NCBI RefSeq assembly: GCF_018613605.1 | Contig: NZ_JAGGPU010000004.1 | Span: forward strand, 372,001 to 436,000 | DNA length: 64,000 nt | DNA from: Pedobacter sp. ISL-64 | Lineage (GTDB): Bacteria > Bacteroidota > Bacteroidia > Sphingobacteriales > Sphingobacteriaceae | Reading direction: 5' to 3' | In this document: positions 45,235 to 52,624 of the stretch, piece by piece | Numbering within the stretch: position 1 is the first letter of the stretch | Layout: each line of letters opens with the position of its first letter | The notes under the pieces: generated by a model | Database searches by the model: none | What the model was told of the DNA's origin: nothing | Seen by the model: only the letters and a program-made list of their open reading frames with translations | Translations under genes and position numbers: made by a program

Positions 45235-46475
45235 CTACTCAATTAGCTCATTATCAAATTGTCTGTCCAATGGCAAGCTAAACCAAAAAGTACTACCATC
45301 CCCGAGATGGCTGTCAACACCGATCTCCCCGCCATGCCGCCTGATAATTTCCGAACAAATATACAATCCCTGCCCAAGTGCTGAGGCGCCTCCTCCTGTG
45401 TAATCGACGCGGTAATAGCGGTCGAGCAGATAGGGAAGCTTTTCAGGCGGAATCCCCTGTCCCTGGTCTCGGACGGAAATCTTTACTTTGTCACCTAACT
45501 TTTCCGCTGAGATATAGATATCTGTAGAATTCGGTGCATATTTCATTGCATTGTTCACAAAATTTACCAGGACCTGATCGATCCTATGCTCATCGGTCTC
45601 CACAAAAAGCGGTTCTGATTCAGAAATGTGTAACCGGAACTTTCCTTCGACCTTAACGTGACAGCAGCTTGCAGATAACCAGTCGCCCACACTGAACACT
45701 TTTTTCTGCAAAGAAATCTGTCCCTCCTTGATACTTCCGGTATGCAGTAGGTCCTCGACAAGGTGCGGACCTTCTCCACACTTCGGTTTGTCTGGGACAT
45801 AAGTTTAAAAAGTCTTTCGTTTCCCTCCAGATCCACCATCCTTTCCATTAACTGGAGTGATGCATTTAAACTGGTAATGGGCGTTTTCAGCTCGTGGCTG
45901 GCCACGGAGATAAATTCATCCAGATGCTGGATCGTTTTTACATGCTGATCGATGTCCGTACAGGAACCCATCCATTTTTCTACATTTCCACCAGCAGAAA
46001 TCAGGGGCAGGGCTCGTACCCTATGCCTTTACCGTCGTAGAAGAATTTCCATCTGAAAGTCTGCTTTCGAAAGTACTGCAGCAGTCCTGTTCTTGATCAG
46101 CTTAAAACGGTCCTGGAAATGGACTTTAGAAAGGATCTCCTTTGTTTTAAACTTACTATCCTCTAGTCCAAAGAACAGCGTAAAACGGCGGTTGACGTAG
46201 CTAATCTCTCCATTAGGTTCTGCCGTGAAAATCATTTCTGGTATAAAGTCAGAAAGCAGATCGAACTTGCTTCGCTCCGAATCGGCCTGTTTTTTAGCCT
46301 CCCAAAGCTCGGTTTCGTATTTGCGATCACTTATTTTATATACGGTTGCATTTATAGTCGCAAGCTTACCTGCCTGATTGTGGAAGACACCGGAATTGAT
46401 TAGCGCGGGAAAAGTAGAGCCATCTGCCCGAACAAAATCAAAATTGATTTCATTTACAACAGACTGCATGCGCAA
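45235..46475 (-). pseudogene. Decayed PAS/HisKA/HATPase histidine kinase
   Basis: Three fragments of one kinase on the minus strand. 46475-46029 holds PAS segments (NEINFDFVRADGSTFPALIN and FIPEMIFTAEPNGEISYVN) and ends at an in-frame stop; the same frame then continues in PAS wording (RALPLISAGGNVEKWMGS) into HisKA (FISVASHELKTPITSL). At about 45768 a 1-nt frameshift breaks the helix: the alternative frame gives LVEDLLHTGSIKEG and continues through the HATPase domain (NFVNNAMKYAP, DQGQGIPPEKL, GQGLYICSEI). The 5' end is also lost or frameshifted, with recognisable residues (AIRGIIKDEVLFGDKG) up to about 46530. At least two, probably three, lesions; not functional as one protein. Confidence 0.85.
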
Positions 46476-46980
46476 CCTTTATCACCAAAGAGAACCTCAT
46501 CCTTTATGATGCCCCTAATGGCAAGGTTTTATTTAAAAAGATAAGGGTATTTTCCTTCCACTTGTGGTAACATCGGTTAAAGGAGAATGGGTCAGGATAA
46601 AGACCGACATTCCTTCCAGTTCTGGCACTTCCAAAAAATTATGAGGGCTGGATCAGATGGCAGGAAGGGACTAATAGACTGATCGATAGCCCCTAATAAC
46701 TGGAATTTTGGAAGTAACAGATTCTAAGTCTTGTACTTTATTTGAAAATCGGTGACTAAATAATCTTTTCGACCACTCCAACGCTTATCGAAGCAATAAG
46801 GATTCTTTGTCCTAACGATAACCTTATGCAATTAAATTTGGATTTTTTGATACAAACAGTTATATTTAAATCATAGTATTTGCATACAAAAAGTTTTAAA
46901 AAATAGGTGCGTCATTCGGGGAGTTTGAATTTCAAAACCACTCTAAAATATTGCAAACGTTGATTTTTACACTAGGTGTA
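46476..46980. other. Right-end non-coding region of the element
   Basis: About 500 bp with kinase debris at 46476-46533 and then no credible gene. An inverted pair ACTTCCAAAA / TTTTGGAAGT lies around 46630 and 46710. The 13-bp repeat shared with the left end (GTGCGTCATTCGG) is at 46908-46920. Confidence 0.5.
46908..46920 (+). repeat. Subterminal repeat, right copy
   Basis: GTGCGTCATTCGG, identical and in the same orientation as 22538-22550. It ends 60 bp before attR. The left copy starts 103 bp after attL. Confidence 0.55.
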
Positions 46981-46997
46981 AATCCCAGCGGGATCAC
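46981..46997 (+). other. attR: duplicated 3' end of tRNA-Lys
   Basis: AATCCCAGCGGGATCAC, identical to 22418-22434 in the tRNA gene. Only the 17-bp tail is present; no D arm or anticodon arm precedes it, so it is an attachment-site remnant and not a tRNA. Confidence 0.92.
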
Positions 46998-47000
46998 GAA

Positions 47001-47028
47001 AAGCCTCACAGAAATGTGGGGCTTTTTG
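47001..47028 (+). terminator. Probable native terminator of tRNA-Lys, displaced by the insertion
   Basis: A 10-bp stem AAGCCTCACA / TGTGGGGCTT (one T.G pair) with a GAAA loop and T tail, 3 bp after attR. Before insertion it would have followed the tRNA gene directly. Confidence 0.8.
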
Positions 47029-47050
47029 CATTTTCAATGCTTATTCTATA

Positions 47051-47478
47051 GGATCAAGCGTAAATCCGGATCAAGCAAAAAAGTTGGGGGATGGAGGTAT
47101 TTTTGGATTGGGAATAGGAAAACAGCGTTAGTAGTGCTTGGCTACTGTAGTCCCGCCTTCCACTTTACTTCGCTTCGTGTTCGTTCTAGTCAGGTTTAAA
47201 CAACAAGGACAGTGGTTTTTGGTGGGATTTCCGCCTGAAAATTGGTTCAAGGTTTAGTCCATTTTCTTCTTGACATCCAGCCTCCGGGCTTTCGGACCTC
47301 TCTTTACAAGCCCAGGTCAATAGCCCCTACAGCAGCGAAATCCTTTTGGCTTGAGGTTCATGAGCGGTATAGACCGAGTTTCCAAAAGATTGGAGCGTAT
47401 GGAGGGACTGCCATTGTTCGTAGCACTACCATTGCGCTGCAAATTAATATTAACTTCCCCAACTTTTACGCTTGATCC
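47051..47478. repeat. MITE-like element with ~22-bp inverted ends
   Basis: The left end GGATCAAGCAAAAAAGTTGG (47068-47087, extending to 47089) and the right end 47457-47478 are complementary with two mismatches. A second GGATCAAGCGTAAATCC copy at 47051 precedes the left end. The ~410-bp interior has no credible gene, is moderately GC-rich and contains a segment (CTACTGTAGTCCCGCC) that I associate with intergenic repeats in Pedobacter. It lies 23 bp downstream of the displaced tRNA terminator. 47479-47663 after it holds nothing recognised. Confidence 0.65.
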
Positions 47479-47663
47479 GATTTTCTCTGGTTCTGATGTT
47501 CTTTTATGTATTGTATAACTATTAGATCTGCTTTTGTGATGTCTCCACTAATATATTAATTTGAAAGTAAGTTGACGCCGGAAGGTGATGAAAAATCAAA
47601 ATGTACCTTTAAGATATTCAGCGTATTTATAGAAGGGAAGATTCTGAAAAACAGTAACAATCA

Positions 47664-47703
47664 TGACATGTTAAACAAAGTAAGATTGACATGTTGAACA
47701 AAG
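47664..47703 (+). promoter_or_regulatory. Tandem operator (two direct 17-bp sites)
   Basis: TGACATGTTAAACAAAG (47664-47680) and TGACATGTTGAACAAAG (47687-47703), 23 bp apart, about two helical turns. This is the geometry of AraC-family activator sites. The second site ends 20 bp before a TAnnTTTG box, where a -33 element would normally lie. Confidence 0.7.
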
Positions 47704-47723
47704 CTAGCCGTTTATAAGTCCGT

Positions 47724-47731
47724 TATTTTTG
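47724..47731 (+). promoter_or_regulatory. Bacteroidota -7 box
   Basis: TATTTTTG matches the consensus TAnnTTTG exactly and lies 23 bp before the SDR start codon. No good -33 TTTG is found, consistent with activator dependence. Confidence 0.55.
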
Positions 47732-47754
47732 TTGTGAAATAAAACAATAAAAAA

Positions 47755-48774
47755 ATGAGAACTAATAATTACAACGGTGCATTACAAAAACCAATAGGTT
47801 CAGGATTTAATGCAACATCTACCACAAATGATGTAATAGCAGGGGTTAACCTTACGGGAAAAACGGCGATCATTACCGGCGGTTATGCCGGGATTGGTTT
47901 GGAGACCACCAAAACATTTGTACAAGCAGGAGCAACCGTGATTGTGCCTGCGCGTGATATTGAAAAAGCTAGGAAAAATTTGGCAGGAATTGCCAATGTA
48001 ACGGTGGAAGCAATGGATTTAACCGATTTTAACTCCATTAATACTTTTGCCGAAGCGTTTTTAGTCAATAGCCGACCGCTCGATTTGCTGATTAACAACG
48101 CGGGCATTATGTGGGTACCCTTACGTAGAGATGCACGCGGTTACGAATCGCAGCTATCTACCAACCATTTAGGGCATTTCCAACTGACAGCGAAATTATG
48201 GCCAGCATTAAAAAAAGCCAATGGCGCAAGGGTGATAAATGTATCTTCTTACGGACATCAGATTGCACCGTTTAATTTTGAAGATCCTAATTTTGAACAG
48301 CAAGAGTATCAAACCCTGGTAGGATACGGACAATCAAAATCAGCCAATAACCTGTTTGCTGTTGAGTTGGATGCACGTGGATCAAAATTTGGTATCAGGG
48401 CTTATTCTTTGCACCCAGGCTCTGTAAATCACACCGATTTGGGAAGAGAGGCGCCTATGGAACTCTTTCAGCAAATGGGTACTCATGATGCTGAGGGCAA
48501 TATTTTTCCAGAAGTAGAAAAGAACCTAAAACAGCTTACACAAGGTGCAGCTACAACGGTTTGGTGTGCCACTAGTCCATTATTAAATGATTTGGGCGGT
48601 GTATATTGCGAAGATGCAGACATTGCCGAACTGGATTTAGGTAATATCGAACACCTCATGTCTGAACCATCAAGTTTACGCGGAGTAAGACCTTATTCTG
48701 TTGATGAAATAAATGCAAAAAAACTGTGGGTTTTAAGTGAGCAGATGGTTGGCATAACATTCAATACAGATTAA
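47755..48774 (+). CDS. Short-chain dehydrogenase/reductase (SDR)
   Basis: A 339-residue oxidoreductase. A Rossmann glycine motif TGGYAGIGLETT (NAD(P)-binding TGxxxGIG), the structural NNAG in LLINNAGIMWVP, active-site Ser in VINVSSYGHQIAP and catalytic YxxxK as YGQSKSANN, followed by LHPGSVNHTDLGR. The arrangement matches the retinol-dehydrogenase/WW-domain oxidoreductase-like SDRs of bacteria. It has an N-terminal extension of ~30 residues. Substrate unknown. The gene is preceded by a tandem operator and followed 60 bp later by an AraC regulator in the same direction, which probably controls it. Confidence 0.93.
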   Translation: MRTNNYNGALQKPIGSGFNATSTTNDVIAGVNLTGKTAIITGGYAGIGLETTKTFVQAGATVIVPARDIEKARKNLAGIANVTVEAMDLTDFNSINTFAEAFLVNSRPLDLLINNAGIMWVPLRRDARGYESQLSTNHLGHFQLTAKLWPALKKANGARVINVSSYGHQIAPFNFEDPNFEQQEYQTLVGYGQSKSANNLFAVELDARGSKFGIRAYSLHPGSVNHTDLGREAPMELFQQMGTHDAEGNIFPEVEKNLKQLTQGAATTVWCATSPLLNDLGGVYCEDADIAELDLGNIEHLMSEPSSLRGVRPYSVDEINAKKLWVLSEQMVGITFNTD

Positions 48775-48834
48775 TTAAAATCAATTATTTGTATTTTAGC
48801 AAGGCAGTAATTTAAATCAGGTACCTACGCAATA

Positions 48835-49641
48835 ATGGAGTTTCAAACAAAATATATCACCCCAGAGATCAAACTCTCCTGTTATGAAGATAAGTTGTTT
48901 AAAACAGAGGTGGTTTTCGACAACCATATGCTGGTATGGTTTATTTCTGGAGAGACCAAAATTATTGAGGCCGATAAGGAACATGTATTTAATGCTGGAG
49001 ATATTTTTTTGATTCCAAGGAACCAGCTTGCCACCATCATCAATTATCCAAAAGATGGGCAACCGCATAAAACAGTGGTTATGCATTTGTCGGCAAAGCG
49101 ATTGAGAGATTTTTATACCAATATTGATGTTGGGCATAAAGTACAGGTATCGCAGAAAATTTTGAGTTTTAGTCATCACCCTCTGCTTAAAAGCTGTCTG
49201 GCATCATTAATCCCTTATTTTGATCTTCAGGAATCTTTTCCGGAGCATATTGCGGCAATGAAAATAAATGAAGCCATTAATATTCTCCGGTTTATTGATG
49301 CAGATATCGATCATGTACTGGCTAATTTTCAAGAGCCTGGTAAAATTGATCTCGTAGATTTTATGGAGAAGAATTTTATGTTCAATATGCCACTAGATAA
49401 ATATGGATACCTTATTGGCCGTAGTTTATCAACTTTTAACCGTGATTTTAGAAAAGCATTTAATCTTTCACCACAAAGATGGCTCACCAAAAAAAGGTTA
49501 GAACTGGCACATTATCAACTTGTAGAAAAGCATAAAAAACCTATTGAGGTATATATGGAAACAGGTTTTGAAGATTTATCGCATTTTTCTTTTGCCTTCA
49601 AAAAAGAATTTGGATATGCACCCTCTGCATTAATAAAGTGA
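48835..49641 (+). CDS. AraC-family transcriptional regulator
   Basis: 268 residues. An N-terminal cupin-like sensor domain (LVWFISGETKIIEADKEHVF, FLIPRNQLATI) and a C-terminal double HTH (~170-265: YGYLIGRSLSTFNRDFRKAF with NLSPQRWLTKKRLELAHYQL, then VYMETGFEDLSHFSFAFKKE and FGYAPSAL). It is the likely regulator of the upstream SDR gene through the 17-bp direct repeats at 47664-47703. Effector unknown. Confidence 0.93.
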   Translation: MEFQTKYITPEIKLSCYEDKLFKTEVVFDNHMLVWFISGETKIIEADKEHVFNAGDIFLIPRNQLATIINYPKDGQPHKTVVMHLSAKRLRDFYTNIDVGHKVQVSQKILSFSHHPLLKSCLASLIPYFDLQESFPEHIAAMKINEAINILRFIDADIDHVLANFQEPGKIDLVDFMEKNFMFNMPLDKYGYLIGRSLSTFNRDFRKAFNLSPQRWLTKKRLELAHYQLVEKHKKPIEVYMETGFEDLSHFSFAFKKEFGYAPSALIK

Positions 49642-49715
49642 AGTATATAAAATCAGATAACATCTTCATGTTGTCTGATTTTATTGAAATTGCCGGAAGG
49701 GATGAACAGATAACC

Positions 49716-50669
49716 TTAATCTTTCTTTTTAAGCCAGGCAACTTGTTGATTGCTTTCATGCGGCTGACCTAGTATATCTTTGTACAGATCAGGTTTCCTC
49801 GCCTGAATATATCGGTATCCTCCAGCATTGGTAAGTCGGTCGGGGTTTAATTCTGCTATAACAAATTCATTGCCTAAAAATCTGCATTCGGCCATTACAT
49901 CACCAAAAGGGTCGATAATCATAGAACATCCATTTTTAAGCTGATCGTCATCCATTCCAATTGGATTGGCAAAAACGGCATATATTCCATTGTCGTAGGC
50001 TCGGGCAGGTAACCATTTCATTAGCCATTCCCGGCCTTTTAATCCATCAAATTCAGTACGTAATAAATCGCTATTGTCCTCCTTGTTTTCCCAAAGTTTA
50101 GCGTCTACAAAGCCTGCTCCAGGTCGGGTAGAGGGTGTACACATGGTTACATGTGGCATAAAGATGATTTGTGCACCTAAAAGTGTGGTTGCCCGTACAT
50201 TTTCTATAATATTATTATCATAGCAAATTAAAATGCCGCATTTCCATCCATATAAATCAAATACTGTAAAAGCATTGCCAGGTAAAAGATGAGGGTTTAT
50301 AAACGGATGCAGCTTTCGGTGTTTGGCAATCAGGCCTGTTCCATCAACACAAACATAAACTTTGAATAGGTTGTCGTTTTCATCTTTTTCGAATAGTCCC
50401 GCAAGAATAGCGATGTTAAATTCTTTGGCGAATTCAATTAACTGCGTAACGCTTGGGCCTTGTGGAACAAATTCTGCTAGCTCAAGCATCTGTGGTTTAG
50501 AAAGGTGCCTGGCAAAGGTGTAGCCTGTTATTGAGCATTCGTGGAAAGCAATTGCTTGTGCACCTTGGTTTGCAGCTTGCCTGGTTAGTTGCTTAATTAC
50601 AGAAAGGTTATACGCTTTATCTCCGCTTTTATTTTCGAACTGTGCTGTGGCTATTTTAAAGTTTTTCAT
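49716..50669 (-). CDS. Nitrilase-superfamily carbon-nitrogen hydrolase
   Basis: A 317-residue enzyme. The start MKNFKIATAQFEN at 50669 matches the family's first strand; the open frame extends to 50741 but the extra residues do not fit. The Glu-Lys-Cys triad is visible: Glu in AIAFHECSITGY, Lys in AKHRKLHPFI and Cys in CGILICYDNNIIEN. It hydrolyses a carbon-nitrogen bond (amide, nitrile or carbamoyl) in the cytoplasm. The long insert in the middle (MCTPSTRPGAGFVDAKLWEN) fits an amidase branch with unknown substrate. The gene lies just downstream of the split AraC gene on the same strand. Confidence 0.9.
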   Translation of the reverse strand: MKNFKIATAQFENKSGDKAYNLSVIKQLTRQAANQGAQAIAFHECSITGYTFARHLSKPQMLELAEFVPQGPSVTQLIEFAKEFNIAILAGLFEKDENDNLFKVYVCVDGTGLIAKHRKLHPFINPHLLPGNAFTVFDLYGWKCGILICYDNNIIENVRATTLLGAQIIFMPHVTMCTPSTRPGAGFVDAKLWENKEDNSDLLRTEFDGLKGREWLMKWLPARAYDNGIYAVFANPIGMDDDQLKNGCSMIIDPFGDVMAECRFLGNEFVIAELNPDRLTNAGGYRYIQARKPDLYKDILGQPHESNQQVAWLKKKD

Positions 50670-50746
50670 TTTTAATGTGTTTTTGCTAAACTGTTCAAAG
50701 CTAACAAGTGCGATTCCGAAAAATTTGTATAAAACCGACAAAGATA

Positions 50747-51555
50747 TTAGTGAAGGGGCATAAGGTTTATCGCCAGCATCTGAGTAGTATCTTTATAATG
50801 GGCGGGCGTAAATCCGGTCATTTTTCTGAAATTGCGGTTAAGGTGGGCATGATCATAATAGCCAGATTCATAAATCAACTCTGCTATTTTTTTTTATGGG
50901 GCTGTTTTTGAAGCAACTTAAGGAAGTGCTGAAACTTAATGGTATCTGCAAACCTTTTAGGGGAGGTACCAATATGTTCACGGAATTTACGTTCTAGCTG
51001 TCTTTCGGTTGTAGGAAGTGTTTTGAGTAAATCTCCTATACTAATAATACCTTGATGCTGATAGATCAGCTTCATGGCCATCGTAAAATCGGCGCTCAAG
51101 TGCCTTTGCGAAGGCATGTGCTTTAATAAGAAATTTTCAATAATGTCAATGGCGGTATCTGTTTTTAAAGCTGTAAGAAGTTGTTCTTCTAAGTTGCGGA
51201 CTTCCTGTCCAAACAAATCTTCAAGCGGTATGGTATGATCATTTAGTTCATAAGCTGCAGTACGAAAATGGGTAAATAAGGCATAAGGTTCTAAAACCAC
51301 AACGATCATATTCAAATTGCCATTAGCAACTATGGTATTGTGATGAGTGAGTTGCCCATAAACAAAACTTTGGGGCTGACGTTGTGCGGTCAGGTTTTCT
51401 TCATCCCACTGCAAAAATGGATCTTTTAAATGAAAAACTATGCCTGGATTACCATCAGAAAACATCCGGTAATACTGCTGTGCACTGGTTTTTTGATCTA
51501 TAATTAAATAGTGTTTCACCAATCCCTGAAGTAAATGCTGAGGAGGTAATTGCAT
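50747..51555 (-). pseudogene. AraC-family regulator split by a frameshift at an A9 tract
   Basis: As it stands, the frame 51555-50884 encodes 223 residues and stops just after KLLQKQPHKKK, inside a run of nine A's (T's on the plus strand at ~50887-50895). With one more A, the frame continues as IAELIYESGYYDHAHLNRNF then RKMTGFTPAHYK to a stop at 50747, giving ~269 residues and restoring the second HTH. The N-terminal part is a cupin-like/DUF6597-type domain (IVFHLKDPFLQW, FVYGQLTHHNTI) and the first HTH is ISIGDLLKTLPTTERQLERK. It is a sequencing error, a phase-variable gene or a fresh pseudogene. Confidence 0.8.
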
Positions 51556-51694
51556 ATTAACAAATGTAGCAGAATCGTAGCAATTTGTCCAGTTCTACCC
51601 GTTATAATGTCCGCTACACACCTATCAATTAGTTGTCAGTATGTTAACTTTGATATATAATATTATTCTCAAATTTTTTAAAACAAGCAGAACC

Positions 51695-52189
51695 ATGGAA
51701 AAGCAAGATTTTACAGCCACCATTTTGGTAGATCAAAGTCCGAATGAAGCATTTAATGCAATCACCAATGTTAGCGGATGGTGGTCGGAAGCTATTGAAG
51801 GAGCTACCGATATTATTAACGCCGAATCCGTTTATCATTATAGCGATATTCATTACTGTAAAATGAAACTGGTAGAAATGATTCCAAATCAAAAAGTAGT
51901 TTGGCTGATATTGGATAACTACTTTAAGTTTACAACCGATAAAAGCGAATGGATTGGTACAAAGCTGGTTTTCGATACTACTAAAAAAGGCGAACAAACC
52001 GCTGTAACTTTTACGCACGAGGGCTTGATACCGCAGTACGAATGTTATGAAATTTGCAGGGAAGCCTGGACTAACTATATAAAAGAAAGTTTGTATAAGT
52101 TGATTACCACAGGAAAAGGGGAGCCAAATCCTAAAGAAAACGATGGATTTAATACCGAATTGGCAAAAAAGTGGAAATTGGAAGTCTAA
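51695..52189 (+). CDS. SRPBCC/START-like domain protein
   Basis: A 164-residue single-domain protein of the Bet v1-like fold, AHSA1/polyketide-cyclase type. The start MEKQDFTATILVDQSP at 51695 fits the first strand. Then FNAITNVSGWWSEAIEG, MIPNQKVVWLILDNYF and TKLVFDTTKKGEQTAVTFTH match AHSA1-like strands. Such proteins bind small hydrophobic ligands or act as chaperone-like factors; function here is unknown. It is divergent from the split AraC gene, and such pairs are often regulator/target. Confidence 0.85.
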   Translation: MEKQDFTATILVDQSPNEAFNAITNVSGWWSEAIEGATDIINAESVYHYSDIHYCKMKLVEMIPNQKVVWLILDNYFKFTTDKSEWIGTKLVFDTTKKGEQTAVTFTHEGLIPQYECYEICREAWTNYIKESLYKLITTGKGEPNPKENDGFNTELAKKWKLEV

Positions 52190-52247
52190 TAATAACTGCA
52201 GCTTGTTCATTAAAACTGAACTCGCTGCAGATAAATTAAATTTATTG

Positions 52248-52613
52248 TTAGTGTTTCCGAAGATTTTCTAGTGTGCCAATAATCTTCTTTTGGCTTTTAA
52301 TGGTTTCTTCGTAAAGTTCGAGCAATTTATTTTTTTCTTTGATTAAATTTTTAAGCTCATTAAGCTCCTCATCACTTTGGGCAAGGATATCGATTTCAAA
52401 TTGAGCCAAATCTTCATCTTTACGGTAGTATTCGAAAAAATTAATACCAAGCACAATAGAGATCTTTGTTAGTAAATTGGTATCTACTGAGGCAGATTTA
52501 AGTAAAGTATCTACCCGGTGTTTGCTAACACTTATTTTCTCGGCGAGTTGATTCCTACTCATCGATTTTGCCTTCATCTCTTTCCAGATCAGTAACCCAA
52601 TATTTATGCTCAT
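52248..52613 (-). CDS. XRE-like HTH protein with C-terminal coiled coil
   Basis: 121 residues. The HTH spans ~5-60 (MKAKSMSRNQLAEKISVSKH then RVDTLLKSASVDTNLLTKIS) followed by a C-terminal heptad helix (~75-118, ELNELKNLIKEKNKLLELYE). It is 11 bp downstream of the membrane sulfatase-fold gene on the same strand, suggesting co-transcription. Common in Bacteroidota with no assigned role. Confidence 0.75.
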   Translation of the reverse strand: MSINIGLLIWKEMKAKSMSRNQLAEKISVSKHRVDTLLKSASVDTNLLTKISIVLGINFFEYYRKDEDLAQFEIDILAQSDEELNELKNLIKEKNKLLELYEETIKSQKKIIGTLENLRKH

Positions 52614-52624
52614 GGTTAAATTTA

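Larger units (their letters stand above)
22418..46997. mobile_element. Integrative mobilizable element (~24.6 kb) inserted in tRNA-Lys, carrying arsenic resistance
   Basis: Its borders are two 17-bp direct copies of the tRNA 3' end (AATCCCAGCGGGATCAC at 22418-22434 and 46981-46997). A tyrosine recombinase gene lies ~250 bp inside the left border. The interior has a MobC/relaxase module, an oriT-like region and small HTH proteins, but no recognisable conjugation pore, coupling protein or VirB4 genes. That makes it mobilizable rather than self-transmissible. Cargo: SulP and NhaA transporters, a HEPN/SWIM/SNF2 cassette, an ars operon, a YnfA-family protein and a two-component module. The mob region is visibly richer in G+C than the flanking chromosome. 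Whether it still excises is unknown; the integrase has unusual active-site residues. Confidence 0.9.

Noticed and set aside
46940..46997. Second tRNA-Lys gene
   Set aside because: Only the 17-base 3' tail is present; the D and anticodon arms are missing. It is attR.
47242..47475. 77-codon frame in the MITE-like element
   Set aside because: It spans the inverted-repeat structure and has no family resemblance; judged non-coding.
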